Source of the DNA: a virus
Reading direction: 5' to 3' (one strand)
Length of the DNA: 31,917 nt
IMG/VR virus record: IMGVR_UViG_3300037488_002294
Coordinates: 1-31,917 of that record
Shown: piece by piece, positions 21,285 through 28,517 of the stretch
Layout of the letters: the number at the start of each line of letters is the position of its first letter
Numbering within the stretch: the stretch's first letter is position 1
Program-made: the position numbers and the translations under genes
The notes under the pieces: model-generated
The model's database searches: none
Seen by the model: only the letters and a program-made list of their open reading frames with translations
Told to the model about the DNA's origin: nothing

Positions 21285-21452
21285 TTTGGAAAGCCCCCGT
21301 TTGTTTTTTAAATGCATCATTAAATTTAAATTCGCTTCTTAATTCAATTAAAGCATCCAAGAGGGAGTAAGAGAAAAAATTTGGAAAGCCCCCGTTTCTT
21401 TTTTAAATGCTGGATTGAATTTAAATTCTGCTCTTAATTCAATTAAAGCATC
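21285..21452. repeat. Two 73-bp direct copies of a gene end, 22-bp linker
   Basis: Copy A 21285-21357 and copy B 21380-21452 are the same length and differ at 8 of 73 positions by my alignment. Both code (minus strand) for DALIELRxEFKFNxAFKKxTGAFQ. The linker 21358-21379 contains a 16-mer, GGAGTAAGAGAAAAAA (21364-21379), that recurs at 24116-24131 in the control region. Confidence 0.9.
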
Positions 21453-21671
21453 TTCGTTGCCGTCTTTTGCATCAAAAAGCAAGCTAAACCAGATTTCTTT
21501 TTCTTCTTCATTACTAGCCCAATCATTATTTAAAGCTTGTTCAACGGTATTAAAAAAAACTCCGTTTACAAGTAAAATTCCTTGGATTCTAAATTTTTCC
21601 TCATTTATTTTTGTAATGCGATTTTCAAGATTTTTCTTGATTGCCGTTAGTTTTTGTAATTTTGTTTTCAT
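21348..21671 (-). CDS. Hypothetical protein with altered C-terminus
   Basis: 107 residues. An N-terminal coiled coil (KLQKLTAIKKNLENRITKI) precedes a mixed domain ending DALIELRAEFKFNPAFKKETGAFQ. After that the frame runs into the linker and part of the second copy, adding IFSLTPSWML. The second copy, in the other frame, would end ...TGAFQNV and stop on ATGTATAA. It overlaps the next ATG there, so the gene seems to have gained a near-copy of its own end. Function unknown. Confidence 0.6.
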   Translation of the reverse strand: MKTKLQKLTAIKKNLENRITKINEEKFRIQGILLVNGVFFNTVEQALNNDWASNEEEKEIWFSLLFDAKDGNEDALIELRAEFKFNPAFKKETGAFQIFSLTPSWML

Positions 21672-21706
21672 AAGTTTTTGTTTTAGTTGTTAATTTTTTA
21701 AGAGTT

Positions 21707-22336
21707 TTATAAATTTAATAAACAAACTAAAGCGATTGCCTCGCCTGTTTTGTTCAATATTTTAATTTGTCTTTTATCTTGCGTGTTGCCTTCAATTAGA
21801 ACTGTTTGCATTTTATCATCACCTTGCACGCACTCAAGCGCTTGTTTTAGCTTTTTAACTGATATTGCTAATCTAAAATCTGGCTTTGGTGTGATTAAAA
21901 GTCGCGCTAAATCTGGCATAGACTCAGGGTCGCCAACTTTTAATTTGTGCGGTTTGTCAAATTGCCCTTTTACCGCACGATTCCAAACATCAAGACGATT
22001 CCAAACATCAAGGTTCGATTCTATGCTTAAATTCATATCGTTTTTTTTGTCGTGGTCGTTATTGATTGTTGTGAAACCAGCGTAATAAAAATAAACGGGT
22101 TCATCGAAATTTTCAAAACTTGCTTCAACTTTAATGCTTGCAAAAACGAAGCCATCAGTTGCGCTTATTTCTAATTTTTCAACAAAAGCCCCGTCGCAAT
22201 CAAAATCAATTACTTTTTCAAATTTTATGAACTGTAAATAAGGGCGAGATTCACAACTATTTTTAGCAATTTTAGCGAGATTCCTAAGTTTTTTAAGTTG
22301 GTCCGGTGTTATTGTTGCATTAATTAATTTTTTCAT
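21707..22336 (-). CDS. Hypothetical protein, possibly sliding-clamp-like
   Basis: 209 residues, beta rich. The phrase LEISATDGFVFASIKVE (about 56-72) and the later LKQALECVQGDDKMQTVLIEG resemble strands and the ATDG(H)xLA signature of DnaN-type clamps, but the length is half to two thirds of a normal clamp. It carries an exact LDVWNR-LDVWNR duplication. If it is a clamp-like protein it would serve the replication genes of the same block. I give this as a guess to be tested by structure prediction. Confidence 0.4.
   Translation of the reverse strand: MKKLINATITPDQLKKLRNLAKIAKNSCESRPYLQFIKFEKVIDFDCDGAFVEKLEISATDGFVFASIKVEASFENFDEPVYFYYAGFTTINNDHDKKNDMNLSIESNLDVWNRLDVWNRAVKGQFDKPHKLKVGDPESMPDLARLLITPKPDFRLAISVKKLKQALECVQGDDKMQTVLIEGNTQDKRQIKILNKTGEAIALVCLLNL
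21977..22012. repeat. Perfect 18-bp tandem duplication in a gene
   Basis: Two identical copies of ACGATTCCAAACATCAAG add six residues (LDVWNR twice) in frame. Identical copies suggest a recent event. Confidence 0.95.
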
Positions 22337-22346
22337 ATGTTTTATT

Positions 22347-22448
22347 TTAAATTAATAATAATTTTTTTGATAAATATCGTTTTTTGCTGTATTCTTTTAG
22401 TTTTAAATCTTCAATTTGAGCTTTTAAATCTTGTAGTTCTTTTGTCAT
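22347..22448 (-). CDS. 33-residue basic helical peptide
   Basis: MTKELQDLKAQIEDLKLKEYS, then a Lys-rich end. A short coiled coil. Supported by the AAATAACTATG leader and by filling the gap between two genes exactly. Function unknown. Confidence 0.4.
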   Translation of the reverse strand: MTKELQDLKAQIEDLKLKEYSKKRYLSKKLLLI

Positions 22449-22450
22449 AG

Positions 22451-22693
22451 TTATTTAAATTTTGAAATTAAGTGAAAAAATAAATGAACTAAAAAATATC
22501 GATTCCTTATTTCTACTGTTATATTTAATTTTTCTTTATTTTGATTGACTAATTTTTCAATGATTTTTTCTTTTTCTGTATTGAATAATTTGCAAAAATC
22601 AGCATCAGCAAATTTTTCATCGATTATTGAATTAAAAGGCATTGCATCAATTTGCGTTTTTGTGAAAGTATATTTTTTAAAAATATTTCTCAT
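22451..22693 (-). CDS. Hypothetical protein, 80 residues
   Basis: Basic, hydrophobic-rich small protein (RNIFKKYTFTKTQIDAMPFNS..., KLNITVEIRNRYFLVHLFFHL). The leader is a TATATATATATATG stretch, unlike the neighbouring starts. No family recognised. Confidence 0.5.
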   Translation of the reverse strand: MRNIFKKYTFTKTQIDAMPFNSIIDEKFADADFCKLFNTEKEKIIEKLVNQNKEKLNITVEIRNRYFLVHLFFHLISKFK

Positions 22694-22704
22694 ATATATA
22701 TATA

Positions 22705-22944
22705 TTAATTTAAGTTTAAAAGTTCTTCGATCGCCGAGTCATACGCTACGCCGATTTCATCATCCGAAAAATCATTAATATCAATGTTTCCGAGGAATCT
22801 TCTTGATTTTATTTCGTCAAGAAATGCTTCAAAATATAAAAAAGAATTGTGGTCGTATTGAGCGACTTCCTCTTTCGATTTATTTTCAAACATATAGTTG
22901 AAGTAGTTTTTAATTTGGTTTTTTAATTCTTGTAAGTCTTTCAT
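22705..22944 (-). CDS. Hypothetical acidic protein, 79 residues
   Basis: Helical (MKDLQELKNQIKNYFNYMFENKS..., FLDEIKSRRFLGNIDINDFSDDEIG). No domain recognised. AU-rich leader AAAACATATGAAA. It lies in the early part of the leftward operon, where anti-host genes are common. Confidence 0.5.
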   Translation of the reverse strand: MKDLQELKNQIKNYFNYMFENKSKEEVAQYDHNSFLYFEAFLDEIKSRRFLGNIDINDFSDDEIGVAYDSAIEELLNLN

Positions 22945-22994
22945 ATGTTTTATTTTAAATTAATAAATAGGCTTTGTGGTGTTGCTGTTAATTG

Positions 22995-23300
22995 TTATAT
23001 ATCTTTTAATTTTTCTTTTTCTTGAGAAATAAAATCAGGATTTAAAAAATCGCCGTTTTTAATCGCAAAATTATGGAAATTAATCAATTCATCTTTCGTA
23101 AGTCTTTTAACAATTCCATGATTAATAAATTTTTTTCGCGAAAAATCTAAAATTGACGAAAGGCATTCATCCTTTGTTTTATACATTGTGGCCGTTGTTT
23201 GGACGGTTTTGCCGTATTTTGAAGTTGATATTTTCAAAACAAAATTATCTTCTAAATTTATTTCGCTTGTTGCTGTGTTATTTTCTAATTTAATGTTCAT
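22995..23300 (-). CDS. Hypothetical protein, 101 residues
   Basis: Beta-rich first half (NIKLENNTATSEINLEDNFVLKISTS) and helical second half. No family recognised. Second gene of the leftward operon, with the AU-rich leader AAACTATG. Confidence 0.5.
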   Translation of the reverse strand: MNIKLENNTATSEINLEDNFVLKISTSKYGKTVQTTATMYKTKDECLSSILDFSRKKFINHGIVKRLTKDELINFHNFAIKNGDFLNPDFISQEKEKLKDI

Positions 23301-23362
23301 AGTTTAAAGTTTTAAATTAATAAAGCGGGTTTTTTTTGGTGTTTTTTTAGTTATTTTTTTAA

Positions 23363-23752
23363 TTATTTTTTTAATTCCTCAACTTGTGTTTTGCTGAATA
23401 AATAGCAAGTGCAAAATCTTTTATCGAGTTCCTCGCCTGCGGGCTGACAATTATTATCAACCATTTTTATTTTTATAATTTTCGGACTAGAAAAAAATAA
23501 ATAACCTTTCTCACCTTTTTTCACCGCGAAACCTTTCGCAATCCAGCCTTTAAAAGTTGACAACTCTTCGTCGTCTTTTAAGCCATGAATTTGCTTAATG
23601 TAATAATTTAAAGGTCTCGGTATAATATTTGCGGTGTCCATCGCTTTGAGTGAACGAGCATTGTTCGCCAAAGCTAAAAGATTGCTAAAAGCTGGATTTT
23701 TTAATTTTGCTTTTAATTCGTTTTTTTCGTTAAAATTAAGTTCGTTTTTCAT
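23363..23752 (-). CDS. ArdC N-terminal-like ssDNA-binding protein, first early gene
   Basis: 129 residues. The region from about 68 to 129 follows the ArdC N-terminal pattern: FKGWIAKGFAVKKGEKGYLFF (Trp70, KKGEKG 78-83), then a variable charged loop and CTCYLFSKTQVEEL (116-126). In ArdC this domain binds single-stranded DNA and is followed by a metallopeptidase that is absent here. As the first gene behind the early promoter it is well placed to protect entering DNA from restriction or nucleases. Fold likeness is moderate; the role is inferred. Confidence 0.55.
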   Translation of the reverse strand: MKNELNFNEKNELKAKLKNPAFSNLLALANNARSLKAMDTANIIPRPLNYYIKQIHGLKDDEELSTFKGWIAKGFAVKKGEKGYLFFSSPKIIKIKMVDNNCQPAGEELDKRFCTCYLFSKTQVEELKK

Positions 23753-23799
23753 AGAATTTTTTTTAAAGTTAATATTTAATAAATCACTTTGTTAAACAC

Positions 23800-23828
23800 A
23801 TTATGAACCATTAAATTATCAAAGTCAA
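23800..23828 (-). promoter_or_regulatory. Early leftward sigma70-type promoter
   Basis: TTGACT (23828-23823), 17-base spacer, CATAAT (23805-23800) on the minus strand: five of six matches in each box. The transcript would start near 23793 and give the ArdC-N-like gene a leader of about 40 bases. Confidence 0.65.
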
Positions 23829-23953
23829 GCACTATTTACATTTATTTTAAAGATTATTCAAAATGAGATAAGCTTACAGTCCCAAGGCTTCAAGAGTATA
23901 TTAAGAAATAATAATAAAAAAAAGATTAAAAATAATTAAAATAAATTTGTGAA

Positions 23954-23975
23954 TAAAGTGATTTATAAAGTGATT
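23954..23975 (+). repeat. TAAAGTGATT direct repeat (with a third, inverted copy)
   Basis: Two exact 10-mers TAAAGTGATT at 23954-23963 and 23966-23975, 12 bases apart. The inverse, AATCACTTT, lies at 23782-23790, just downstream of the leftward -10. The spacing and position suit an operator or iteron set. Confidence 0.6.
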
Positions 23976-24068
23976 AAATTAGTGTATTATTAGGAGTTAA
24001 TAAAATATATATAAGCTAAGAAAATGATAAAATATTGTGTCAAGAGAAATAATAAAAAAAATGAAGTG

Positions 24069-24097
24069 TTGATAATATTGATTCAAATTGATATAAA
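24069..24097 (+). promoter_or_regulatory. Rightward sigma70-type promoter
   Basis: TTGATA (24069-24074), 17-base spacer, TATAAA (24092-24097): five of six matches in each box. TTGAT also occurs at 24078 and 24088, giving a 9-10-base period that could be a binding-site array. It leads toward the terminase genes with a long leader. Confidence 0.55.
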
Positions 24098-24115
24098 TGC
24101 TTGTGAAGTCAACAA

Positions 24116-24131
24116 GGAGTAAGAGAAAAAA
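24116..24131 (+). repeat. 16-mer shared with the duplicated gene end at 21364
   Basis: GGAGTAAGAGAAAAAA, identical to 21364-21379, lying between two rightward promoters. The run of A makes chance more likely than for a random 16-mer. Confidence 0.7.
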
Positions 24132-24136
24132 ATAAG

Positions 24137-24164
24137 TTGACAAAGGCAAAAGATGTGGTAGGAT
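24137..24164 (+). promoter_or_regulatory. Second rightward promoter candidate
   Basis: A perfect TTGACA (24137-24142) in an AAGTTGACAAA context that repeats at 24302. The -10 is weak (TAGGAT at 16 bases or GGATAC at 18), so it may need an activator, or the -35 alone may be the repeated element. Confidence 0.4.
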
Positions 24165-24484
24165 ACAAAAAAACAAAAAACAAAATAAATAAACTAACTA
24201 AAATAAGTTAGTTAAACAAAAGAAAAAAATAAAAAGCTTTTTCTTAAATAGTGATAGTGTTTCTTTTTTTGCTTACTTTTTTTCTTTAAATCAATAAATT
24301 AAGTTGACAAAATAAATCTACATAATTAATTTAAAAATTATTGAAACAATAATTGATTAGATTATTAATGTTTATTAATTTTAAAATAAAATTTAGATTA
24401 TATTAATAAATATGAGAAAGAATAATTAAAAATTTAATCATCGTCTAAATATCACGCGCACGCGTTCAAATAATGTAAAAAAAA

Positions 24485-24925
24485 ATGCATGAATTAAAAG
24501 AAATAAAGAAAAAAGAATTATCTAAAGCTGATTCATTTGAATTGCTCCAAAATAATTTAGATTCTGTGTTAAATAGAATAAGTAATAATACCAGCTACGC
24601 TATTATAGCAAAAGAATTCAACATTAATGTAGCTAATCTTTGTTTTTTTCTAAATCAAGAATCAATAAAAGAAAAAAAAGAGGTCGCTTTACAATTGGCT
24701 TCTTATATACAAATAGACGAAGCTAAACAATATCTTGAATCTATAGAAGCTGATGATACCAACGCAAGCTTACGAAAGAAGTGCGAGCTTTCACAATTCA
24801 CAACATATTTAGCAAAAGTAAAAAATCGCAAAGAGTTTGATTTAAACTTTAAACAAAACGAAGTCAACAACAATCAGCAAATTATAGTTATTCCCGCCAC
24901 TTTTAATAACAATAATGATAAATAA
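24485..24925 (+). CDS. terS: Terminase small subunit
   Basis: 146 residues. An HTH-like segment at about 37-57 (SYAIIAKEFNINVANLCFFLN), then a helical middle (IDEAKQYLESIEADDTNASLRKKCELSQFTTYLAKVKN) typical of small terminase oligomerisation, and an Asn-rich tail. It recognises phage DNA and regulates the large subunit. The assignment rests on this fold and on its position directly before the large terminase, which it overlaps by 11 bases. Confidence 0.75.
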   Translation: MHELKEIKKKELSKADSFELLQNNLDSVLNRISNNTSYAIIAKEFNINVANLCFFLNQESIKEKKEVALQLASYIQIDEAKQYLESIEADDTNASLRKKCELSQFTTYLAKVKNRKEFDLNFKQNEVNNNQQIIVIPATFNNNNDK

Positions 24926-26237
24926 GCAAGAAATAATAATCCCGCACAACTACAAACCCCGCCCGTACCAGATGGGGCTTTGGAACGCTATGATTATTGA
25001 TAAAAAAAAACGGGCAATTTATGTTTGGCATCGTAGAGCAGGAAAAGATTTACTTGCATTAAATCGTATTCTATATAGCGCTATGTTTGAAGCTGTCGGC
25101 ACCTACTGGCACATATTCCCGTCCTATGCTCAGGGGGCAAAATCAGTTTGGCAAGAAACGAACAGTGAAGGAAGAAAATACATTGACTATATACCCCAAG
25201 AATTAATTGCTAAGAAAAATGAGAAGGAACTAAAGATAACACTTAAAAATGGGTCTATCTATCAGATTGTAGGCTCGGACAATCCAGACAGTTTAAGGGG
25301 TGCAGGAATCAAGGGGGCTGTATTCTCGGAATATGCAGAACAAGACCCTAGAGCTTGGGGAACTATACAACCGATGCTTCTTGAAAATAACGGCTGGGCA
25401 ATGTTTAACTTCACGCCGAAAGGGCAAAATCACGCTTACGAATTATATAAGATGGCTCAAAAGATGCCCGAAGTCTGGCACAGTGAAATTAAAACGGCAG
25501 AAGAAACGGGAGTATTTACACAAGAGCAACTAGAGCAAGTTAAAGCTGAGATACTAAGCGAAGGCAAGACATTAGATTTCTTTAATCAGGAGTTTCTGTG
25601 CTCATTTAATAATCCGATCGAGGGAGCTTATTACTCTAAAATCATCGATGATATTGACAAGCAGGGACGCATAGGAAATTATCCTTATAATCCAGCTTTG
25701 CCCGTTTATACATTTTGGGACTTGGGAGTTGGGGACGCCACAACAATTTGGTTCGCTCAATTTATAGGTAATGAAATAAGAATCATTGACTATATCGAGG
25801 ACAACAATAGGGGCATGAATACTTACATAAAAGAAGTAAAAGACAAGCCCTACATCTACGAGCAACATTACGCTCCGCATGATATTCAAATAAGGGAGTT
25901 CACTAATGGCAAATCAAGACTAGAAACGGCTTTAGAACTAGGCTTAAGGTTTATGATTTCCCCTAAGCTTTCAATTGAAGATGGTATTGATGCGGTTAGG
26001 GCTATTCTCCCCAAATGCTTTTTTAATGAAGCGACAACAAGACGAGGATTATTAACTATTAAGAATTACAAAAAAGAGTTTGACAATAAAAATAATACAT
26101 TTAAAATGCAACCAAAGCACGACTGGGCTTCACATGGAGCAGACGCTTTTAGATATTTAGCCGTATCGTATCGTGAGAACATAGGGCAAACAAAACAACG
26201 ATGGGATACTGCAATAAGTAGCCCAATAACTTATTAA
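24915..26237 (+). CDS. terL: Terminase large subunit
   Basis: 440 residues. The ATPase domain has a Walker-A-like WHRRAGKDLLAL (38-49, the variant HRRAGK seen in this class), Walker B AVFSEYAEQDP with catalytic Glu139, and a coupling motif FNFTPKG (164-170). The nuclease domain has YTFWDLGVGDATT (metal Asp269), IIDYIEDNN (about 290-298) and a C-terminal HDWASHGADAFRY with the last acidic residue. It pumps and cuts concatemeric DNA at the portal. The type is closer to short HRRAGK terminases than to T7 gp19. Confidence 0.9.
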   Translation: MINKQEIIIPHNYKPRPYQMGLWNAMIIDKKKRAIYVWHRRAGKDLLALNRILYSAMFEAVGTYWHIFPSYAQGAKSVWQETNSEGRKYIDYIPQELIAKKNEKELKITLKNGSIYQIVGSDNPDSLRGAGIKGAVFSEYAEQDPRAWGTIQPMLLENNGWAMFNFTPKGQNHAYELYKMAQKMPEVWHSEIKTAEETGVFTQEQLEQVKAEILSEGKTLDFFNQEFLCSFNNPIEGAYYSKIIDDIDKQGRIGNYPYNPALPVYTFWDLGVGDATTIWFAQFIGNEIRIIDYIEDNNRGMNTYIKEVKDKPYIYEQHYAPHDIQIREFTNGKSRLETALELGLRFMISPKLSIEDGIDAVRAILPKCFFNEATTRRGLLTIKNYKKEFDNKNNTFKMQPKHDWASHGADAFRYLAVSYRENIGQTKQRWDTAISSPITY

Positions 26238-26254
26238 CATTTAATATTTATTTT

Positions 26255-26596
26255 ATGGGATTTGGTAAAAAATGGAAAAAAGCAATTGGTGCAGTAGCTA
26301 AAGCAATACCAGGAGGCGAAAAAATAGCACAATTTGGAGTTGGTGCAGGCATAGTTGATTCCTCGGTTGATACTGTAAATAGGCAAGATACGGCAACTAA
26401 AAACGCTATGGCAATTGCTGAACAACAAGGACAACAAACAGGTGCATTAAACGCACAAATTGCGGAACAAACAAGACTTAAATTATTAAGTGAAGCTGAT
26501 TTAAAAGCACAAGAAGAGCAATTAAAGAAACGAACAACTTTTGCGGGTTCATCTATGCAAGGCGTAATGGAACGAAAAAAATTATTAGGTATTTAA
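26255..26596 (+). CDS. Small virion-associated protein between terminase and portal
   Basis: 113 residues: an amphipathic, Gly/Ala-rich N-terminus (GFGKKWKKAIGAVAKAIPGGEK) and a Gln-rich helical body (MAIAEQQGQQTGALNAQIAEQ). It resembles the small N-terminal-amphipathic proteins often encoded before the portal in podoviruses, thought to be ejected internal proteins or head-assembly helpers. Inference from layout. Confidence 0.55.
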   Translation: MGFGKKWKKAIGAVAKAIPGGEKIAQFGVGAGIVDSSVDTVNRQDTATKNAMAIAEQQGQQTGALNAQIAEQTRLKLLSEADLKAQEEQLKKRTTFAGSSMQGVMERKKLLGI

Positions 26597-26597
26597 T

Positions 26598-28265
26598 ATG
26601 GCTGATAAAATAATTGAAGAGCTTAACAATCTCTATAATGATTTACAATCTACTCGCAAAAACTACGAAACTAACTGGCAAGATACCGCAAAGTATTTTC
26701 GACCACTTAAAACTGACATCACAAGCGAAAAGACTCAAGGCGATAAAAAAGATTTATTTGTTGCAAATGATTCAACAATGGTTATTGCACTAGAAAACTT
26801 TGCTTCAATTCTCAACGGGACTCTTACAAACAAAGCAACCCCATGGTTTACAATCAAAATTGAAGATGAAGAGTTAAAAACTGACGATAAAGTTTTAGAA
26901 TATCTTAAAGCAGTAGCTGACAAGATGTGGAATGTTCTCTATGACACTAAAGGCAATTTTGAAGATGCTCATCATGAAAATCTAAAAGACTTTGCTACAT
27001 TTGGAACAATCGCAATGAAAATTGAAGAGGGCAAATCATCGCTAATCAACTTTAAAGCAATTCACATTAAAAACATTTTAATTACTGAAAATGACGAGGG
27101 CAAAGTTGATACCTGCATTTTGTTAATGAAAATGACCGCCAGAGATATTGTAAATAAGTTTGTTGAAGGCAACATTGATGAGAAAATAAAAAAAGCCGCA
27201 ATTGAAAAACCTAACACTAGTTTTGATATTAGATTATACATAATGCCAAGAACTGAAAGGGACGCAAGCAAAATTGACGCAATAAATATGCCGTTTCAAG
27301 GTATTTGGTTAGATCCAACACATGGCAAAATTATTGCTGAAACTGGCTTTAATAGTTTTCCTGTTCCTGTTGGAAGGGGAGCTAAAGGCACGGGCGAAGT
27401 TTACGGAACTGGACAAGCAATGTATGCCCTAGCCGATGCAAGAAGTTTAAATCGCATGTGGTATGATTACTTTGAATCAATACAAAAAATATTAAATCCC
27501 CCTCTTATTGTTAATGCTCAATTTGAAAAACAATTGAACTTGCAACCTAGAGCCTTAAACATGGTTAAATCACCTGTTGGCAATGGTAGAGCAGTAGAGC
27601 CAATAAACGACAGCAAAGGAATTAATCCAGCAGTTGAATTAATTACACAAAAACAAGAATCAATTAGAAAAATATTTTTCTTAGATAAATTATCGGTGTT
27701 AGACGACCCAAGAGCCACCGCAACGCAAATATTAGAGCTAAGAGCTGAAAGCTATAGAATCATGGGAAGTTTAGCTTCATCATTACAACAATATCTTGAA
27801 ACAATCCTTGATAGAGTTTATGATATTCTTTTTAAATTATCTTACGCTCAAGATGGAAATTTTACATTATTACCCGATGCTCCATTTCCTGAGATGCCCG
27901 ATAAAATGATGGGAACAACTGACGGGATTACAGGAAAAAAAACCTTTCCTAAAATGAAAATTGAATTTATCAATCCAGTTAATCAAGCCAACCAATTAGG
28001 CAAAAATAACTCGGTTGATGTTTTCTTAATGTCAATTATGAATTTAGCACAAGCTAACCCTTCAATTTTAGACACAATAGATTTTGACGAAATAGCCCGA
28101 TACAAAGCGGATATTTTACAAATTGACCCTAAACTAATTAAAGATGCTAATAGAGTTGATGGAGAGCGACAAGCGAGACAGCAACAAATGGCACAACAAC
28201 AAGAAATGATTGATGCCAACACTGAGGCAAATACATTAGCAACAATGAAACAAGCGGGAGTTTAA
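26598..28265 (+). CDS. Portal (head-to-tail connecting protein)
   Basis: 555 residues matching the podovirus head-tail connector family. Signs include NLYNDLQSTRKNYETNWQDTAKYFRP at the start, FGTIAMKIEE, GKGTGEVYGTGQAMYALADARSLNRMWYD, NPPLIVN and a RATATQILELRAESYR segment, the conserved central helix of the family. The C-terminal 60 residues are Gln/Ala rich (RQARQQQMAQQQEM). Twelve copies form the DNA channel at one vertex and bind terminase and the tail adaptor. It overlaps the next gene by one base (TAATG). Confidence 0.9.
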   Translation: MADKIIEELNNLYNDLQSTRKNYETNWQDTAKYFRPLKTDITSEKTQGDKKDLFVANDSTMVIALENFASILNGTLTNKATPWFTIKIEDEELKTDDKVLEYLKAVADKMWNVLYDTKGNFEDAHHENLKDFATFGTIAMKIEEGKSSLINFKAIHIKNILITENDEGKVDTCILLMKMTARDIVNKFVEGNIDEKIKKAAIEKPNTSFDIRLYIMPRTERDASKIDAINMPFQGIWLDPTHGKIIAETGFNSFPVPVGRGAKGTGEVYGTGQAMYALADARSLNRMWYDYFESIQKILNPPLIVNAQFEKQLNLQPRALNMVKSPVGNGRAVEPINDSKGINPAVELITQKQESIRKIFFLDKLSVLDDPRATATQILELRAESYRIMGSLASSLQQYLETILDRVYDILFKLSYAQDGNFTLLPDAPFPEMPDKMMGTTDGITGKKTFPKMKIEFINPVNQANQLGKNNSVDVFLMSIMNLAQANPSILDTIDFDEIARYKADILQIDPKLIKDANRVDGERQARQQQMAQQQEMIDANTEANTLATMKQAGV

Positions 28266-28510
28266 TGGAGATAGAAAAAAAATTACAAGAAAAGCTTATA
28301 GAAAGAAAGCAAATTTTTAATAATGTATTTGGCACGGCAGATGGTTTAGTAGTTTACAAAGATTTAAGAACCGCTTTGGTTATCAATCCTGAATTGATTT
28401 CTAGAGAATATACTTGCGATGATGTTTTATCCTCACATATACAAGTGGGAATGAGATTAGCATTTCAATATATAGACGATTTCTTAGATTTAAACACTAT
28501 TAACAAATAA
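28265..28510 (+). CDS. Small head-region protein (Bbp19-like)
   Basis: 81 residues: charged helix, then FNNVFGTADGLVVYKDLRTALVINPELIS and a helical end HIQVGMRLAFQYIDDFLDL. The pattern F..T.DG..V...L plus a G.R...I.. helix resembles small proteins (Bbp19 type) encoded after the portal in podoviruses. Function unknown. Confidence 0.5.
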   Translation: MEIEKKLQEKLIERKQIFNNVFGTADGLVVYKDLRTALVINPELISREYTCDDVLSSHIQVGMRLAFQYIDDFLDLNTINK

Positions 28511-28517
28511 AAAAAAT

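Larger units (their letters stand above)
23753..24484. other. Divergent control region (promoters, repeats, possible origin)
   Basis: About 730 bases with no convincing gene, extremely AT-rich, between the leftward and rightward operons. Besides the promoters listed separately it holds a perfect 8-bp hairpin AACTAACT/AGTTAGTT (24192-24199, 24206-24213) in the rightward leader, an AAAAAGCTTTTT palindrome near 24232, and a weak third rightward promoter-like pair (TTGACA 24304-24309, TAATTT at 17 bases). Just before the small terminase gene there is a GC-rich island, CACGCGCACGCG (24453-24464), which stands out from the surroundings. AT content and repeats would also suit a replication origin; not shown. 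Confidence 0.5.

Noticed and set aside
24024-24122. 32-residue ORF in the control region
   Set aside because: Overlaps a strong promoter match and has no leader or family support.
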